From Anaerohalosphaera lusitana (lineage in GTDB: Bacteria > Planctomycetota > Phycisphaerae > Sedimentisphaerales > Anaerohalosphaeraceae): DNA of 64,000 nt. Both the position numbers and the translations under genes were made by a program. Each line of letters opens with the position of its first letter. Within the stretch, counting starts at the first letter, position 1. The notes below the pieces were generated by a model, which had not been told where the DNA came from, ran no database searches, and saw nothing but the letters and a program-made list of their open reading frames with translations. Where the stretch lies: positions 1,488,001 to 1,552,000 of the forward strand of contig NZ_CP019791.1 of NCBI RefSeq assembly GCF_002007645.1. The letters run 5' to 3'. Shown piece after piece: positions 40,789 to 49,502 of the stretch.

Positions 40789-41814
40789 ATGAGATATGCG
40801 GCTGTTTTGTTTTTGGTATGTCTTGCTGCGCCGGCAGTGTTGGCGGACTTTGATGAGGAGAAGGCCCGTCAGAATGTGATAAAGTGGCTGGGCGATATTG
40901 GTCTGGAGGATGAGTTGGGGGCTGGTGTCAATGTGGAAACTGATGAGTCGGGGCTGCTGTCCATTGTCGACGAAGGACATTATCTGCTGCAGTACGGTCT
41001 GCTGACGCCGGCCAGAAGTGCTGATGCTGAGGTCACGATCAGTGATGAGTTGAAGATCAAACCTACGGCGAAAAACTTTGTGATCGTTGTGCATGGGTGG
41101 TTTGATAAGGGAGAGGGGGACTGGCCGGAGGATATGGCGGGGGCTTTTTATGAAAGGACGGACCCTAACAGTTGGGTGTGCGGATATTTTGACTGGCAGG
41201 GCGGGGCGGCGGTCGCGACGCCTATGGATGCTGCGCGATATTCGTGTGATGTGGCGGGGCCGAGGCTGGCGAAGGCTCTGCTGTCGCTGCCGAATGAGAT
41301 AGAGCATGTGCATCTTATCGGACATTCGGCTGGGTCCTGGGCGATCGACACGGCGGCGGAGAGGATCGCACGCAAGACGGGGGCGACGATACATTTGACA
41401 TTTCTGGATGCTTATGTGCCGCCGAAGTGGGACAAGAGCCTGTTGGGGCATGTGAGTTCGGCCAGGGATGGGCGTGTGTATGTCGAGCACTATTATACGC
41501 GGGACATAACTTATGAATGTACGCATGAGGATCTGGCTCGGGCGTGCAATGTTGATATCACCGATATCGACTTCGGCATCAAGGAGCACGAGTTTCCTTA
41601 CAGATGGTACCGGGCGACGGCGGCGGGAGAGTATTTGAAATCGGAGATGGAATACGGCCAGGCGGTTGTATTTAATCAGGATGGGGTGGCTTACGGGTTT
41701 GCGAGGGGGCTTGAAGCTGGTAAAAAGAGCTGGAAGCAAAGTCTCAAGCTCGTGGACAGGGAGACGGTGATGATCAGAAAGCCCAAGCGCAAATCAAAAT
41801 GGAAGCTTTTCTAG
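40789..41814 (+). CDS. Exported lipase-like alpha/beta hydrolase
   Basis: 341 residues from ATG 40789, 20 bp after the Aas stop, with GAGGG at 40774-40778. An open frame before it overlaps Aas and is not used. Signal peptide RYAAVLFLVCLAAPAVLA. The fold resembles pancreatic-lipase-like enzymes: NFVIVVHGWFDKGEGDW (oxyanion region), Ser180 in the classical nucleophile elbow IGHSAGSW, Asp in TFLDAYVP and a probable His in KEHEFPYRWY. It is likely a periplasmic or secreted esterase whose products feed the acyltransferase fusion. It is the last gene of the operon. The C-terminal tail is strongly basic (KPKRKSKWK). Confidence 0.82.
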   Translation: MRYAAVLFLVCLAAPAVLADFDEEKARQNVIKWLGDIGLEDELGAGVNVETDESGLLSIVDEGHYLLQYGLLTPARSADAEVTISDELKIKPTAKNFVIVVHGWFDKGEGDWPEDMAGAFYERTDPNSWVCGYFDWQGGAAVATPMDAARYSCDVAGPRLAKALLSLPNEIEHVHLIGHSAGSWAIDTAAERIARKTGATIHLTFLDAYVPPKWDKSLLGHVSSARDGRVYVEHYYTRDITYECTHEDLARACNVDITDIDFGIKEHEFPYRWYRATAAGEYLKSEMEYGQAVVFNQDGVAYGFARGLEAGKKSWKQSLKLVDRETVMIRKPKRKSKWKLF

Positions 41815-41941
41815 AGGGCTCATTTACGGTCGTCTAAAAAGCGGGGCTTTTGCTGTTTTCCAGGGTCACAGAGAGCGTTTTGCCCTATAATTTCATGCCT
41901 GCCAATGCTCGGAGCAAGGTTTTTTGGTCAAAATTTAATCC

Positions 41942-41970
41942 TTGACAGTATAGATTTCCGATAGTTAAGC
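41942..41970 (+). promoter_or_regulatory. Putative promoter of the response-regulator operon
   Basis: Perfect TTGACA at 41942-41947, a 17-bp spacer, then a weak TTAAGC at 41965-41970, about 62 bp before the ATG at 42032. The -10 is poor. Confidence 0.3.
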
Positions 41971-42031
41971 TAGATGAAAATGGTAGTTTAGGGCGGCCAG
42001 AATCGTCCTTCAATTCTACGAGAGGGTTAAG

Positions 42032-42607
42032 ATGGGCAAAATGAAAAACCTGTTTACTACCGGCGAGGCCGCTGAGATATGCAGCCTGAGTCAGCAGACC
42101 ATTATAAGATGCTTTGATTCGGGGCGGCTGGGCGGTTTTCGCATACCCGGTTCGAAGTTCAGGCGGATCCCGCGTGAGAGCCTTGTTAAATTCATGAAAG
42201 AAAATGATATCCCTCTCGACAGCATCGATACGGGCAAAAAGAAAGTGCTGATCGTCGATGATGATACTGAGATCGTGGAACTGATGGTTGATGTGCTTAC
42301 GCGGGACGGCCGGTTTGACATAAAGACCGCTTCCAGCGGTTACGATGCGGGTTTGCTTACGCAGCAGTTCCAGCCTGATGTTATTATTCTGGACTATATG
42401 CTGCCAGACGTGAACGGCAATATTGTTTGTCAGACCATTAAGCGGAATCCTGATTTCGACGATACAAGGATAATTATCGTCAGCGGTGTGGTTGACGAGG
42501 ATGAGATACAGGATCTGCTGGACGCAGGTGCCGAGTCTTTTATGAAAAAGCCATTCAGCATCGGCGAGCTGGTCGAGAGAATCAGTTCTGTGCTCGAGAT
42601 GGTCTGA
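42032..42607 (+). CDS. Response regulator with N-terminal excisionase-type HTH and C-terminal receiver
   Basis: 191 residues, ATG 42032 with GAGAGGG nine bases upstream. Residues 5-55 are a MerR/excisionase-type HTH_17 domain (LFTTGEAAEICSLSQQTIIR, GGFRIPGSKFRRIPRESL). Residues 68-185 are a CheY-like receiver: acidic VDDD, phosphoacceptor Asp121 in LDYMLPDVNG, IVSG and KKPFSIGEL with the conserved Lys. The order HTH then receiver is the reverse of ordinary response regulators. It is followed by an HDOD/histidine kinase gene 18 bp downstream, which is the likely cognate kinase. The target genes are not visible. Confidence 0.9.
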   Translation: MGKMKNLFTTGEAAEICSLSQQTIIRCFDSGRLGGFRIPGSKFRRIPRESLVKFMKENDIPLDSIDTGKKKVLIVDDDTEIVELMVDVLTRDGRFDIKTASSGYDAGLLTQQFQPDVIILDYMLPDVNGNIVCQTIKRNPDFDDTRIIIVSGVVDEDEIQDLLDAGAESFMKKPFSIGELVERISSVLEMV

Positions 42608-42625
42608 TAAGCTGGGACGAAGCAA

Positions 42626-44854
42626 TTGAGCAAAGAATCGAAAAATACCGCGGTTGTACGACAGGTGGAGATGATCATCAGGCAGTTGCCGAGTCTGGCG
42701 ACGCTGCCGGAAGTGGCGGCTGGTTTTCTGCCTAATCTGCTCGATCAGCAGGCAGACATTTCTAAGCTGGCCGATATTATTCAGGCCGATCCTGCGTTGA
42801 CCGCGAGGATCTTTTCGCTTGCGCACGATCATGGAGTGCGGTTTGCGCATGATGTGCCCTCTGTCAGTGAGGCTGTTTCCAAACTACCGGATCCGGTGGT
42901 TCGGGACGCGGTGCTTTCCGTGAAGGTTTTCCAGGCTTTCGATGCCGATTACGATCCGGACAGCGGGCGCGTCTTTCCGCGAAAGCGGTTTGCGATGCAT
43001 TCTCTGGCGACAGCGTGTGCGGCACGCAAGATAGCCGAGATCGTGATGCCGGAAGAGAAGGCTGAACAAGCTTTCTCGGCTGGGCTGCTTCATGACATTG
43101 GCAAGCTGGCGTTGTGCCAGGCCATGCCAAAGAGTTTTGACAAGATGGTCGAACAGGCGCGCGAGGAGCACAAATCGCTTGGCGCTGTGGAGATGCAGAA
43201 CCTGGGTCTGGATCATATGATCATAGGCAAGAGGCTGGCTGAGAAATGGCATCTGCCAGCGGAGATAGCTTTCGCGATATGGATGCATCACAGTGATGCA
43301 GAGGCCCTTTCGGATGAGTTGGCTGGTGCGAAAATGGCTCAGGTCGTCAATCTTGCTGATTCCATTGCGAGGCATTGTGAGATCGGGCTGAGCGGCAGTT
43401 TTGATCCTGTGGATATCGACGATGCTGCGAGGACAATTGGATTGTCTGCCGAGCAGGTTGAGATGATAGCGGCTTCGTTGAAAGAGGAAGTTGCGCAAAA
43501 AGCCTCCTTGCTCGGACTTGAGATGACGGGCGGGCCGGCAGCTTACTGTGAAATGATGCAGGAGACGGCTGCTGATCTGGCTAAGAATAATACGACGCTA
43601 AGCAGTCATAATCGCAAGCTCGAAGCAGATGCTGTGGGCATGTCATTTATTCGAGAGATGCTTGCAGGAGCAGAGCCGGGCAAACCGGCGATTGAGATCG
43701 GGGCGGAGTTCGTGAAGAAATTTCAGCGGGCCTATCATACGGGTCCGGCCTGTTTCTATATGCCTTGCGGGGAAGACGGTGATTGTGTCGAGGCGGCTGT
43801 GGTGGACGATCACGGCAATGTCCACATAACGGTAGTTCCGGTGACGGAGCAGCGAGTCATACCCGAGCAGATCGAAAGTGAGTTCGCACTTGTGCCTGCA
43901 AACAGGATGAGTGATCTGTTGGAACTTTTTGACATGCAGATCGATTTTACGGGTTCGTTCGCGGTTCCGTTTATGGCAGGCGGCAGGGCAGCAGCGGTTA
44001 TGGTGTTCGAACAGCGGATGCCGGTCGAATCACGTATGCTGGCCGAGCGGCTAGAGGTGCTGACGTCTGTTGTGGGCAGTATGCTTGCAGGGGCGAGGGC
44101 GCTGGAGGAGCAGTCGACGCTTGCGGAACGTTTTGCTTCCGTTTTGAATTCACTCAAGGAATCGCGTGAGGAACTGACGCAGGCAAGGTCTCTTGCGGGC
44201 ATAGCGGAGATGGCAGCGGGGGCGGCGCATGAGCTGAATAATCCGCTTGCGGTTATAAGCGGCCGTGCTCAGTTGCTCGTGGAAGCGGAGACCGATGAGA
44301 ATAAAAAGCAGATGCTTTCGCAGATACGGCAACGTACGGATGAAATGGCGCATATTGTTAACGACCTTATGTCGTTCGCAAAGCCGCGCGAGCCTGAAAA
44401 AGTTCGCATACCTGTTATGGACCTGATCGATTCGGCGGTAAAAAAAACACAGGTAAAGCACGGCCTTGAAGAGCTGCAGATCGACTACAGCAACATTCAA
44501 CCCGAATGGCAGGTGAATGTGGACAGTGAGCAGGTTGTGACAGCGATCGCGAATGTCATGTCGAATGCTCTCGAAGCTTATGATGGGGGTGAGGGTCCGA
44601 TATGGCTGTTCGGAAGCAGTAAGAAAGGCGAGCAGTTCGTCGTGCTGCAAATACGGGATCAGGGGCGGGGAATGTCTCAGCGGACACTTTCAAAAGCGGT
44701 GCAGCCGTTCTTTTCTGATAAGCCGGCCGGCAGGCAGAGGGGGATGGGGCTGGCGCAGTCACAGCGTCTTCTTCGGTTGAATAATGCTACGCTTACTATC
44801 AGCAGTAAGCAGGGTGAAGGAACAAGTGTAACTGTTCGCTTGCCGCGAGCATAA
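42626..44854 (+). CDS. HDOD-domain histidine kinase
   Basis: 742 residues from TTG 42626 (GGGACGA upstream). Residues about 15-215 are an HDOD domain (LPEVAAGFLPNLLDQQADI, IIQADPALTARIFSLA), which here keeps an HD pair in GLLHDIGKLALCQ. About 300-500 look like a GAF-type sensor. HisKA at about 520-590 has phosphoacceptor His535 in GAAHELNNPLAVISGRAQLL, typical of NtrB-like kinases. The ATPase domain has NVMSNALEA (N box), DQGRGMS (G1) and GMGLAQSQRLL (G2). No membrane segment, so it senses a cytoplasmic signal. Likely phosphorylates the adjacent HTH-receiver protein. The output is unknown; its position before the T2SS operon is suggestive only. Confidence 0.9.
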   Translation: MSKESKNTAVVRQVEMIIRQLPSLATLPEVAAGFLPNLLDQQADISKLADIIQADPALTARIFSLAHDHGVRFAHDVPSVSEAVSKLPDPVVRDAVLSVKVFQAFDADYDPDSGRVFPRKRFAMHSLATACAARKIAEIVMPEEKAEQAFSAGLLHDIGKLALCQAMPKSFDKMVEQAREEHKSLGAVEMQNLGLDHMIIGKRLAEKWHLPAEIAFAIWMHHSDAEALSDELAGAKMAQVVNLADSIARHCEIGLSGSFDPVDIDDAARTIGLSAEQVEMIAASLKEEVAQKASLLGLEMTGGPAAYCEMMQETAADLAKNNTTLSSHNRKLEADAVGMSFIREMLAGAEPGKPAIEIGAEFVKKFQRAYHTGPACFYMPCGEDGDCVEAAVVDDHGNVHITVVPVTEQRVIPEQIESEFALVPANRMSDLLELFDMQIDFTGSFAVPFMAGGRAAAVMVFEQRMPVESRMLAERLEVLTSVVGSMLAGARALEEQSTLAERFASVLNSLKESREELTQARSLAGIAEMAAGAAHELNNPLAVISGRAQLLVEAETDENKKQMLSQIRQRTDEMAHIVNDLMSFAKPREPEKVRIPVMDLIDSAVKKTQVKHGLEELQIDYSNIQPEWQVNVDSEQVVTAIANVMSNALEAYDGGEGPIWLFGSSKKGEQFVVLQIRDQGRGMSQRTLSKAVQPFFSDKPAGRQRGMGLAQSQRLLRLNNATLTISSKQGEGTSVTVRLPRA

Positions 44855-44895
44855 AACCCTTGTGGGCTCGAGTGTCCGTTACAGGTTTTTGAAAT

Positions 44896-44922
44896 GCCAA
44901 AAGCAGTTTTGCAACAGCTTCT
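44896..44922 (+). repeat. End fragment of the MITE-like element
   Basis: GCCAAAAGCAGTTTTGCAAC followed by AGCTTCT equals the right terminus of the elements at 8323-8481 and 9053-9212. Only this end is present, so it is a remnant or solo terminus. It lies just after the HDOD kinase stop. Confidence 0.6.
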
Positions 44923-45064
44923 AACCTGATCCAAATCACTTTCTGCATCTGCCTCTGTTGGGAAAGTGACTAAATGTTAAGAACCTGCAAGGAAACAGCT
45001 AAAGCGGGGCATTGTCCAGGCCGAAACATCATCAGAGAGAAAACTTGTTTTTTTGAGGACGGCC

Positions 45065-45700
45065 TTGGACGACACGAGATATAGAAGAATACGATCGCTG
45101 GTTCGCAAACTGAACAGACAAAGACACGAGCAAGCCAAAAAGATCGATCTGCTTTGCAATGACATGGTGGGGGCTCATCGCGAATTCGTTTTACAGTTGG
45201 AAAATCTCAGTGCAGGCTTTACTTTTTATGAGTCGCTTTTGGGCCATAATGATCTCGGTCAGATCCTGGCGACGACTTTCAATTATGTTTACAGGCATGT
45301 TAACGAGTGCGAAGTGGCTATATTTCTCACCGACGGGCACAACTTTCAGGTGCACCAGGCGGAGTCACGGACCGCAATCAGCAAAAAGGTCGAAAAGCTC
45401 TGGGGCAGCTTCACAAACGAGACCGTAAACGAGATTTCGCGTGCAAATGCTATTACCGAACTCGGTACGATGTTCGAACTGGGATTGCAGGGCAATCTTC
45501 GGCTGCTCAACGAGATATCGGCTGCCGCGGTACCTATAGGGCGGGTAAACGGCCCGTTAGGATTTATTCTTATCTGCAGGGATATTGCGAATCCGCTCAC
45601 CAGCGGGGAGCTTGCCAAGGTTAATGCTGTGAGCCTGGGCCTATGCAGGTCCATAAGGTCCGGTAATTGTCTGGCAGATCCATCGTCGGTGGATGAATAG
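45065..45700 (+). CDS. GAF-like sensor protein
   Basis: 211 residues from TTG 45065 (GAGGAC six bases upstream); TTG 45053 is the alternative. A basic N-terminal helix (RRIRSLVRKLNRQRHEQAKK) leads into a coiled stretch and a GAF-like domain (about 45-205: SLLGHNDLGQILATTFNYVY, ECEVAIFLTDGHNFQV, AAAVPIGRVNGPLGFILICR). No output domain follows. It lies downstream of the kinase in the same direction and may be an accessory sensor in that system. The family call rests on the pattern of strands and helices and is moderate. Confidence 0.65.
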   Translation: MDDTRYRRIRSLVRKLNRQRHEQAKKIDLLCNDMVGAHREFVLQLENLSAGFTFYESLLGHNDLGQILATTFNYVYRHVNECEVAIFLTDGHNFQVHQAESRTAISKKVEKLWGSFTNETVNEISRANAITELGTMFELGLQGNLRLLNEISAAAVPIGRVNGPLGFILICRDIANPLTSGELAKVNAVSLGLCRSIRSGNCLADPSSVDE

Positions 45701-46070
45701 ATTTTTCAGTGTTTTGGGGGTGAGTTTCTGGTGTCATATGTGACCCAGGCGATAAAGTTGTGAACTACACCAACGACGTAGGGGTGTATGGCCTTATATG
45801 TCAACGATTTATGCCCGATAATCACAATTTCGAAAAAAGTGTTATTTTTCTGTAACATTTTCTTTTGTCCACGCGTCTAAGTTATGTAATCGGTGGCGGC
45901 GGCTCTGTTGTGCGGTTTTGGTTTGCACGCTGCCCGAATCGCGTTTATTATCTGAAGTTCTGAAAGGTGTTTCCAAGCTGGTTTCCTTTTTCGGGGGTAA
46001 GGGCCGGGCGGCAAAGCATCCGCTGTTCAGATAATCCTATTTTAATTAACAATGACGCTTGGGGTCAAAA
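45701..46070 (+). other. 370-bp non-coding leader of the T2SS operon
   Basis: No credible gene. Contains AT-rich stretches (45825-45870) that may hold the operon promoter and a G-rich segment (GGGGGTAAGGGCCGGGCGGC, 45993-46012) followed by CAAAGCATCCGC. A small hairpin GCGG/CCGC forms there. No recognised riboswitch core. Confidence 0.35.
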
Positions 46071-47780
46071 GTGGATCAGGTTTGTGAACGGAAAAAGTTG
46101 GGCGAATGGCTCTGCGAGAGATCTTATATCAGCGAATCCGCGCTGGAGCACGCGCTTTCTCAGCAGAAGCATCTGGGTGTGAAGATCGGCCAGGTCCTGC
46201 TGGATCTTGGTTATATTAATCAGCACCAGCTCAATGAAGCGCTGGCGCATCAGGTCGGTATTCCGCGGGCAAGCCTTGAAGATGCTTCTATAACTCCCGA
46301 ACTCATAAGTATGATCCCTGCTGACCTTGTGAGTAAACACAATCTCATACCATTCGCTCGCCAGAACGGGCATATCGATGTGGCGATGACAGATCCATTC
46401 TCTTCGCAGGCGATAGAAGAGCTAAAGCTGGTTACGGGGTGCCGGGTGCGTCGGTTTTACGGAAGTCCCTCCGAGCTGGAGAAGGCGATACTTAAGCATT
46501 ACGGCAGCAATGTTGCGAGGATGGTGGACAACCTCGCGCCGGACGAGAAAGAAGATGATGAGGACGAGGCGGGCGAAATATCGGCGGCACGACTTCATGA
46601 GCTGGCGCGACAGCCGAGCCTGGTGAACCTGGTCAATCTGATCCTGCTGGAGGCGATCGAGGCCAGGGCTAGTGACGTTCATATCGAGCCTTTCGAGAAG
46701 GAAGTGCGGATAAAGTATCGGGTTGACGGTCTGCTGATCGAGAAATCAAGCTCGCCTAAGCGGTTGCATGCCGCGATCGTTTCACGCATAAAGATCATGG
46801 GCGATATGAACATTGCTGAGCGTTTTGTGCCCCAAGACGGGCATATAGAATTTTCAGGCAATAAGGGCAAGATAGATATTCGTGTTTCAACGGTTCCGAC
46901 GGTTTTCGGCGAGTCGATAACAATGCGTATTCTTGACCGCAGTGCCGCGCTGATCAGCCTTGAGGAGCTGGGCATGAATCCTCAGACGCTCAAGGGTTAT
47001 AATCAGTGTTTGAACAAATCGCACGGTATTGTACTGGTCACGGGGCCGACCGGCTCGGGTAAGACGACGACTCTTTATGCGGCTCTTCGCAAGATATACA
47101 AGCCGAGCGTGAAGATCATCACGATCGAGGATCCGGTTGAGTATCAGCTTGACGGCATTATCCAGATGCCGGTGAACCCGCGAAGGGGGCTTACGTTCAG
47201 CAGGGGACTGAGGCATATTCTCAGGCAGGACCCGAATATCGTGATGGTTGGTGAGATCCGTGACAGCGAGACTGCTGAGATAGCGATACGGGCAGCGTTG
47301 ACGGGGCACCTTGTGTTCTCGACGCTGCATACGAACGACGCTGCCGGGGCGATTACGCGTCTTATTGATATGGGCGTAGAGCCGTTCCTGCTTGCGAGTT
47401 CACTTGAGGGCGTGCTGGCTCAACGTCTGGTCAGGCGTATTTGTCCGAGATGTAAGACTCAGTATGATCCAGGTGAAAGTATTCTGCGGGGGCTTGACAA
47501 TTCCGTTATGGTTGACCGGGATGCGAGCTTTTACCGGGGGACGGGTTGTGATGACTGCAACCATACAGGTATGCGGGGGCGGGTTGGCATATTCGAACTG
47601 CTAAGGGTTACGGAAACTATGCGAAAGCTTATCGCTAATAGACCTTCATCCGAAGAGTTGTTGAGGGCGGCTCCGGCGGATCATGTGAGTATGAGACATG
47701 ACGGCATCGCTAAGATGTTGGCGGGATCGACGACGCCGGAGGAAGTACTTCGGGCGACACAGGGCGTAGAGGAAGAATAA
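46071..47780 (+). CDS. gspE: T2SS assembly ATPase GspE
   Basis: 569 residues from GTG 46071 (GGGGTC upstream); TTG 46059 would add four residues. Hexameric cytoplasmic ATPase driving pseudopilus growth. The N-terminal MshEN/N1E domain is at 1-150 (KLGEWLCERSYISESALEHA, LGYINQHQLNEALAHQ). The core has VHIEPFEKEVRIKYRVDG, Walker A GPTGSGKTTT, the Asp box ITIEDPVEYQ, Walker B VGEIRDSETAEIA and the His box STLHTNDA. A C-terminal tetracysteine zinc module follows (CPRCKTQ, CDDCNHTGMRGR). First gene of the T2SS operon, 44 bp before gspF. PilB of type IV pili is close in sequence; the following pseudopilin set supports GspE. Confidence 0.95.
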   Translation: MDQVCERKKLGEWLCERSYISESALEHALSQQKHLGVKIGQVLLDLGYINQHQLNEALAHQVGIPRASLEDASITPELISMIPADLVSKHNLIPFARQNGHIDVAMTDPFSSQAIEELKLVTGCRVRRFYGSPSELEKAILKHYGSNVARMVDNLAPDEKEDDEDEAGEISAARLHELARQPSLVNLVNLILLEAIEARASDVHIEPFEKEVRIKYRVDGLLIEKSSSPKRLHAAIVSRIKIMGDMNIAERFVPQDGHIEFSGNKGKIDIRVSTVPTVFGESITMRILDRSAALISLEELGMNPQTLKGYNQCLNKSHGIVLVTGPTGSGKTTTLYAALRKIYKPSVKIITIEDPVEYQLDGIIQMPVNPRRGLTFSRGLRHILRQDPNIVMVGEIRDSETAEIAIRAALTGHLVFSTLHTNDAAGAITRLIDMGVEPFLLASSLEGVLAQRLVRRICPRCKTQYDPGESILRGLDNSVMVDRDASFYRGTGCDDCNHTGMRGRVGIFELLRVTETMRKLIANRPSSEELLRAAPADHVSMRHDGIAKMLAGSTTPEEVLRATQGVEEE

Positions 47781-47824
47781 AAGAATCAGTGAGGCAGTTG
47801 CGGAAATAATTCGGGGACAGCGTT

Positions 47825-49075
47825 TTGGCCAGTTTTACTTATAAAGGAGTAGATAGAGCGGGCAATTCTGTGAGCGGCACGGTAGAGGCTGCGGACAGAA
47901 GTCTGGCCATTTCCGTGCTTACCGCGGAAGGGACTTATCCGACTGAGTTGATGGAGGGAGCAGTGAAGGTGTCCGCGCCCAAGGCTGAGAAGGCTTCCGC
48001 AAGTAAAAACAGGAAAGCACCTGTTCTGGGTTCAGGCAGAGTCAAGAGCAAGGATATACTGGCGGTGACAGAGCAACTTTCTACCGCACTTTCCGCTGGG
48101 CTTCCGCTTTTGGATGCTTTGGACATTATCAGGTCGCAGCAGGTAAAACCAGCTATGCGTGAGCTGCTTGGCGATCTGGAAAAGGCGGTCAGTTCGGGCA
48201 ATTCGCTTTCGGGTGCGATGGCTGAGCACAGCGAGCATTTTTCCAAACTTTACGTGTCGATGGTTCGTGTAGGTGAAACGGGCGGGATACTCGATGAGAC
48301 GATTTCGCAACTGGCGACGATTCTTGAACGTGAAGAGAAGATCAAAACCAGCATGACGAACGCGCTGGTGTATCCTGCGATCGTTTTGACACTCGGTATC
48401 GGTTCGGTGATAATAATGCTGACCGCGATCCTGCCGAAGATCATCAATGCTTTGGGCGAGGAGGTGCTTCTGCCTTTGCCGACACGTATGCTGTTGTGGC
48501 TGAGCGATTTTCTGATAGTTTACGGGTGGGCGGTTGGTCTTGCTGTCGCCGGGGCAGCCTGGTTTTTCTATTCATGGAAAAATACCGAGCAGGGCAAACA
48601 TAAGTGGGATGCGTTCAAACTGCGCGTACCTGTGCTTGGCTCGGTGCTGACGAAGATTGCCGTGGGGCGGTTTGCACGTACGCTTGGTTCGCTGACGGGT
48701 TGCGGGATAACGATACTTAATGCTCTTTCTGTTGTACGCGATATCATGGGCAACGAGCAGCTCGGTGGGGAGATCGATGAGGTCGCATCGAAGGTCAGCA
48801 TGGGTGAATCGCTGGGCGAACCTCTTGCGGCGTCCGGACATTTTCCGCCGCTGCTGGTACAGCTTGTCTCGCTTGGTGAACAGACCGGCAAGCTGGATGA
48901 AGTTCTGCTCAACGCTGCGAGGACATTCGATAGTGAAGCGGATGCTGCCATAACACGATTCATGGCGGTGTTTCCGGCTTTGATAATACTTTTACTGGCA
49001 TTGATCATATTCTTTATAATTGCGGGCACTTTGCTGCCGATAGTAACGATCGACTTCGGCGGACTTGGTGTTTGA
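47825..49075 (+). CDS. gspF: T2SS inner-membrane platform protein GspF
   Basis: 416 residues, TTG start 47825 with GGGGAC nine bases upstream. Two T2SSF repeats with three to four membrane helices: VTEQLSTALSAGLPLLDALD and GRFARTLGSLTGCGITILNA open the two repeats. The helices are ALVYPAIVLTLGIGSVIIML, VYGWAVGLAVAGAAWFFYSW and VFPALIILLLALIIFFIIAG. A linker with Ala/Lys runs from about 45 to 70 (SAPKAEKASASKNRKA). It forms the platform that couples GspE to pseudopilus assembly. The TYKGVDRAGNSVSGTVEA start is typical of GspF. Confidence 0.95.
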   Translation: MASFTYKGVDRAGNSVSGTVEAADRSLAISVLTAEGTYPTELMEGAVKVSAPKAEKASASKNRKAPVLGSGRVKSKDILAVTEQLSTALSAGLPLLDALDIIRSQQVKPAMRELLGDLEKAVSSGNSLSGAMAEHSEHFSKLYVSMVRVGETGGILDETISQLATILEREEKIKTSMTNALVYPAIVLTLGIGSVIIMLTAILPKIINALGEEVLLPLPTRMLLWLSDFLIVYGWAVGLAVAGAAWFFYSWKNTEQGKHKWDAFKLRVPVLGSVLTKIAVGRFARTLGSLTGCGITILNALSVVRDIMGNEQLGGEIDEVASKVSMGESLGEPLAASGHFPPLLVQLVSLGEQTGKLDEVLLNAARTFDSEADAAITRFMAVFPALIILLLALIIFFIIAGTLLPIVTIDFGGLGV

Positions 49076-49094
49076 GCGAAAGGGACGAATCTAT

Positions 49095-49502
49095 ATGAGA
49101 AGAAGAAAAGGCTTTACTCTGATCGAAGTTTTGACAGTCGTGCTTATCATTGGTCTGCTGGCCGGATTTGTGGTACCTAAAGTCATTAACAATCTCGGTG
49201 ATACGAAGCGTTCGATCGCAAAGAGCAAAATGGCCCAGGTTGAACAGGCTGTTACAACTTTCTATGTCAACTGCGGACGCATGCCCAGGGATCTTGACGA
49301 GCTTTTGGAGGCTCCCTCCGACGTGGAAGAGAAGTGGGCCGGCCCGTATGCGAAACGCAGTCAGTTGATGGATCCGTGGGACAACCCCTACGTTTATGTT
49401 GAGGAAGGCACGGTCAACCAGGGCAGCTTCGATATCATAAGCTACGGTGCGGACGGTGAGCCGGGCGGCGAAGACGAAAACGAAGATATCGTCAATGACT
49501 AG
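49095..49502 (+). CDS. gspG: T2SS major pseudopilin GspG
   Basis: 135 residues from ATG 49095. A short prepilin leader (RRRKG) is followed by FTLIEVLTVVLIIGLLAGFV with Glu at +5. GspG hallmarks are NLGDTKRSIAKSKMAQVEQA, a PRDLDELLEAP loop, WAGPYAKRSQLMDPWDNPYV and the calcium-binding end SYGADGEPGGEDENEDI. It forms the pseudopilus shaft. Its ATG lies 19 bp after the gspF stop, and its stop is overlapped by gspH. Confidence 0.95.
   Translation: MRRRKGFTLIEVLTVVLIIGLLAGFVVPKVINNLGDTKRSIAKSKMAQVEQAVTTFYVNCGRMPRDLDELLEAPSDVEEKWAGPYAKRSQLMDPWDNPYVYVEEGTVNQGSFDIISYGADGEPGGEDENEDIVND

Noticed and set aside
45993-46030. Possible c-di-GMP (GEMM) riboswitch before gspE
   Set aside because: Only a short GGCAAAGC-like string fits; the conserved second half and the pairing stems are missing.
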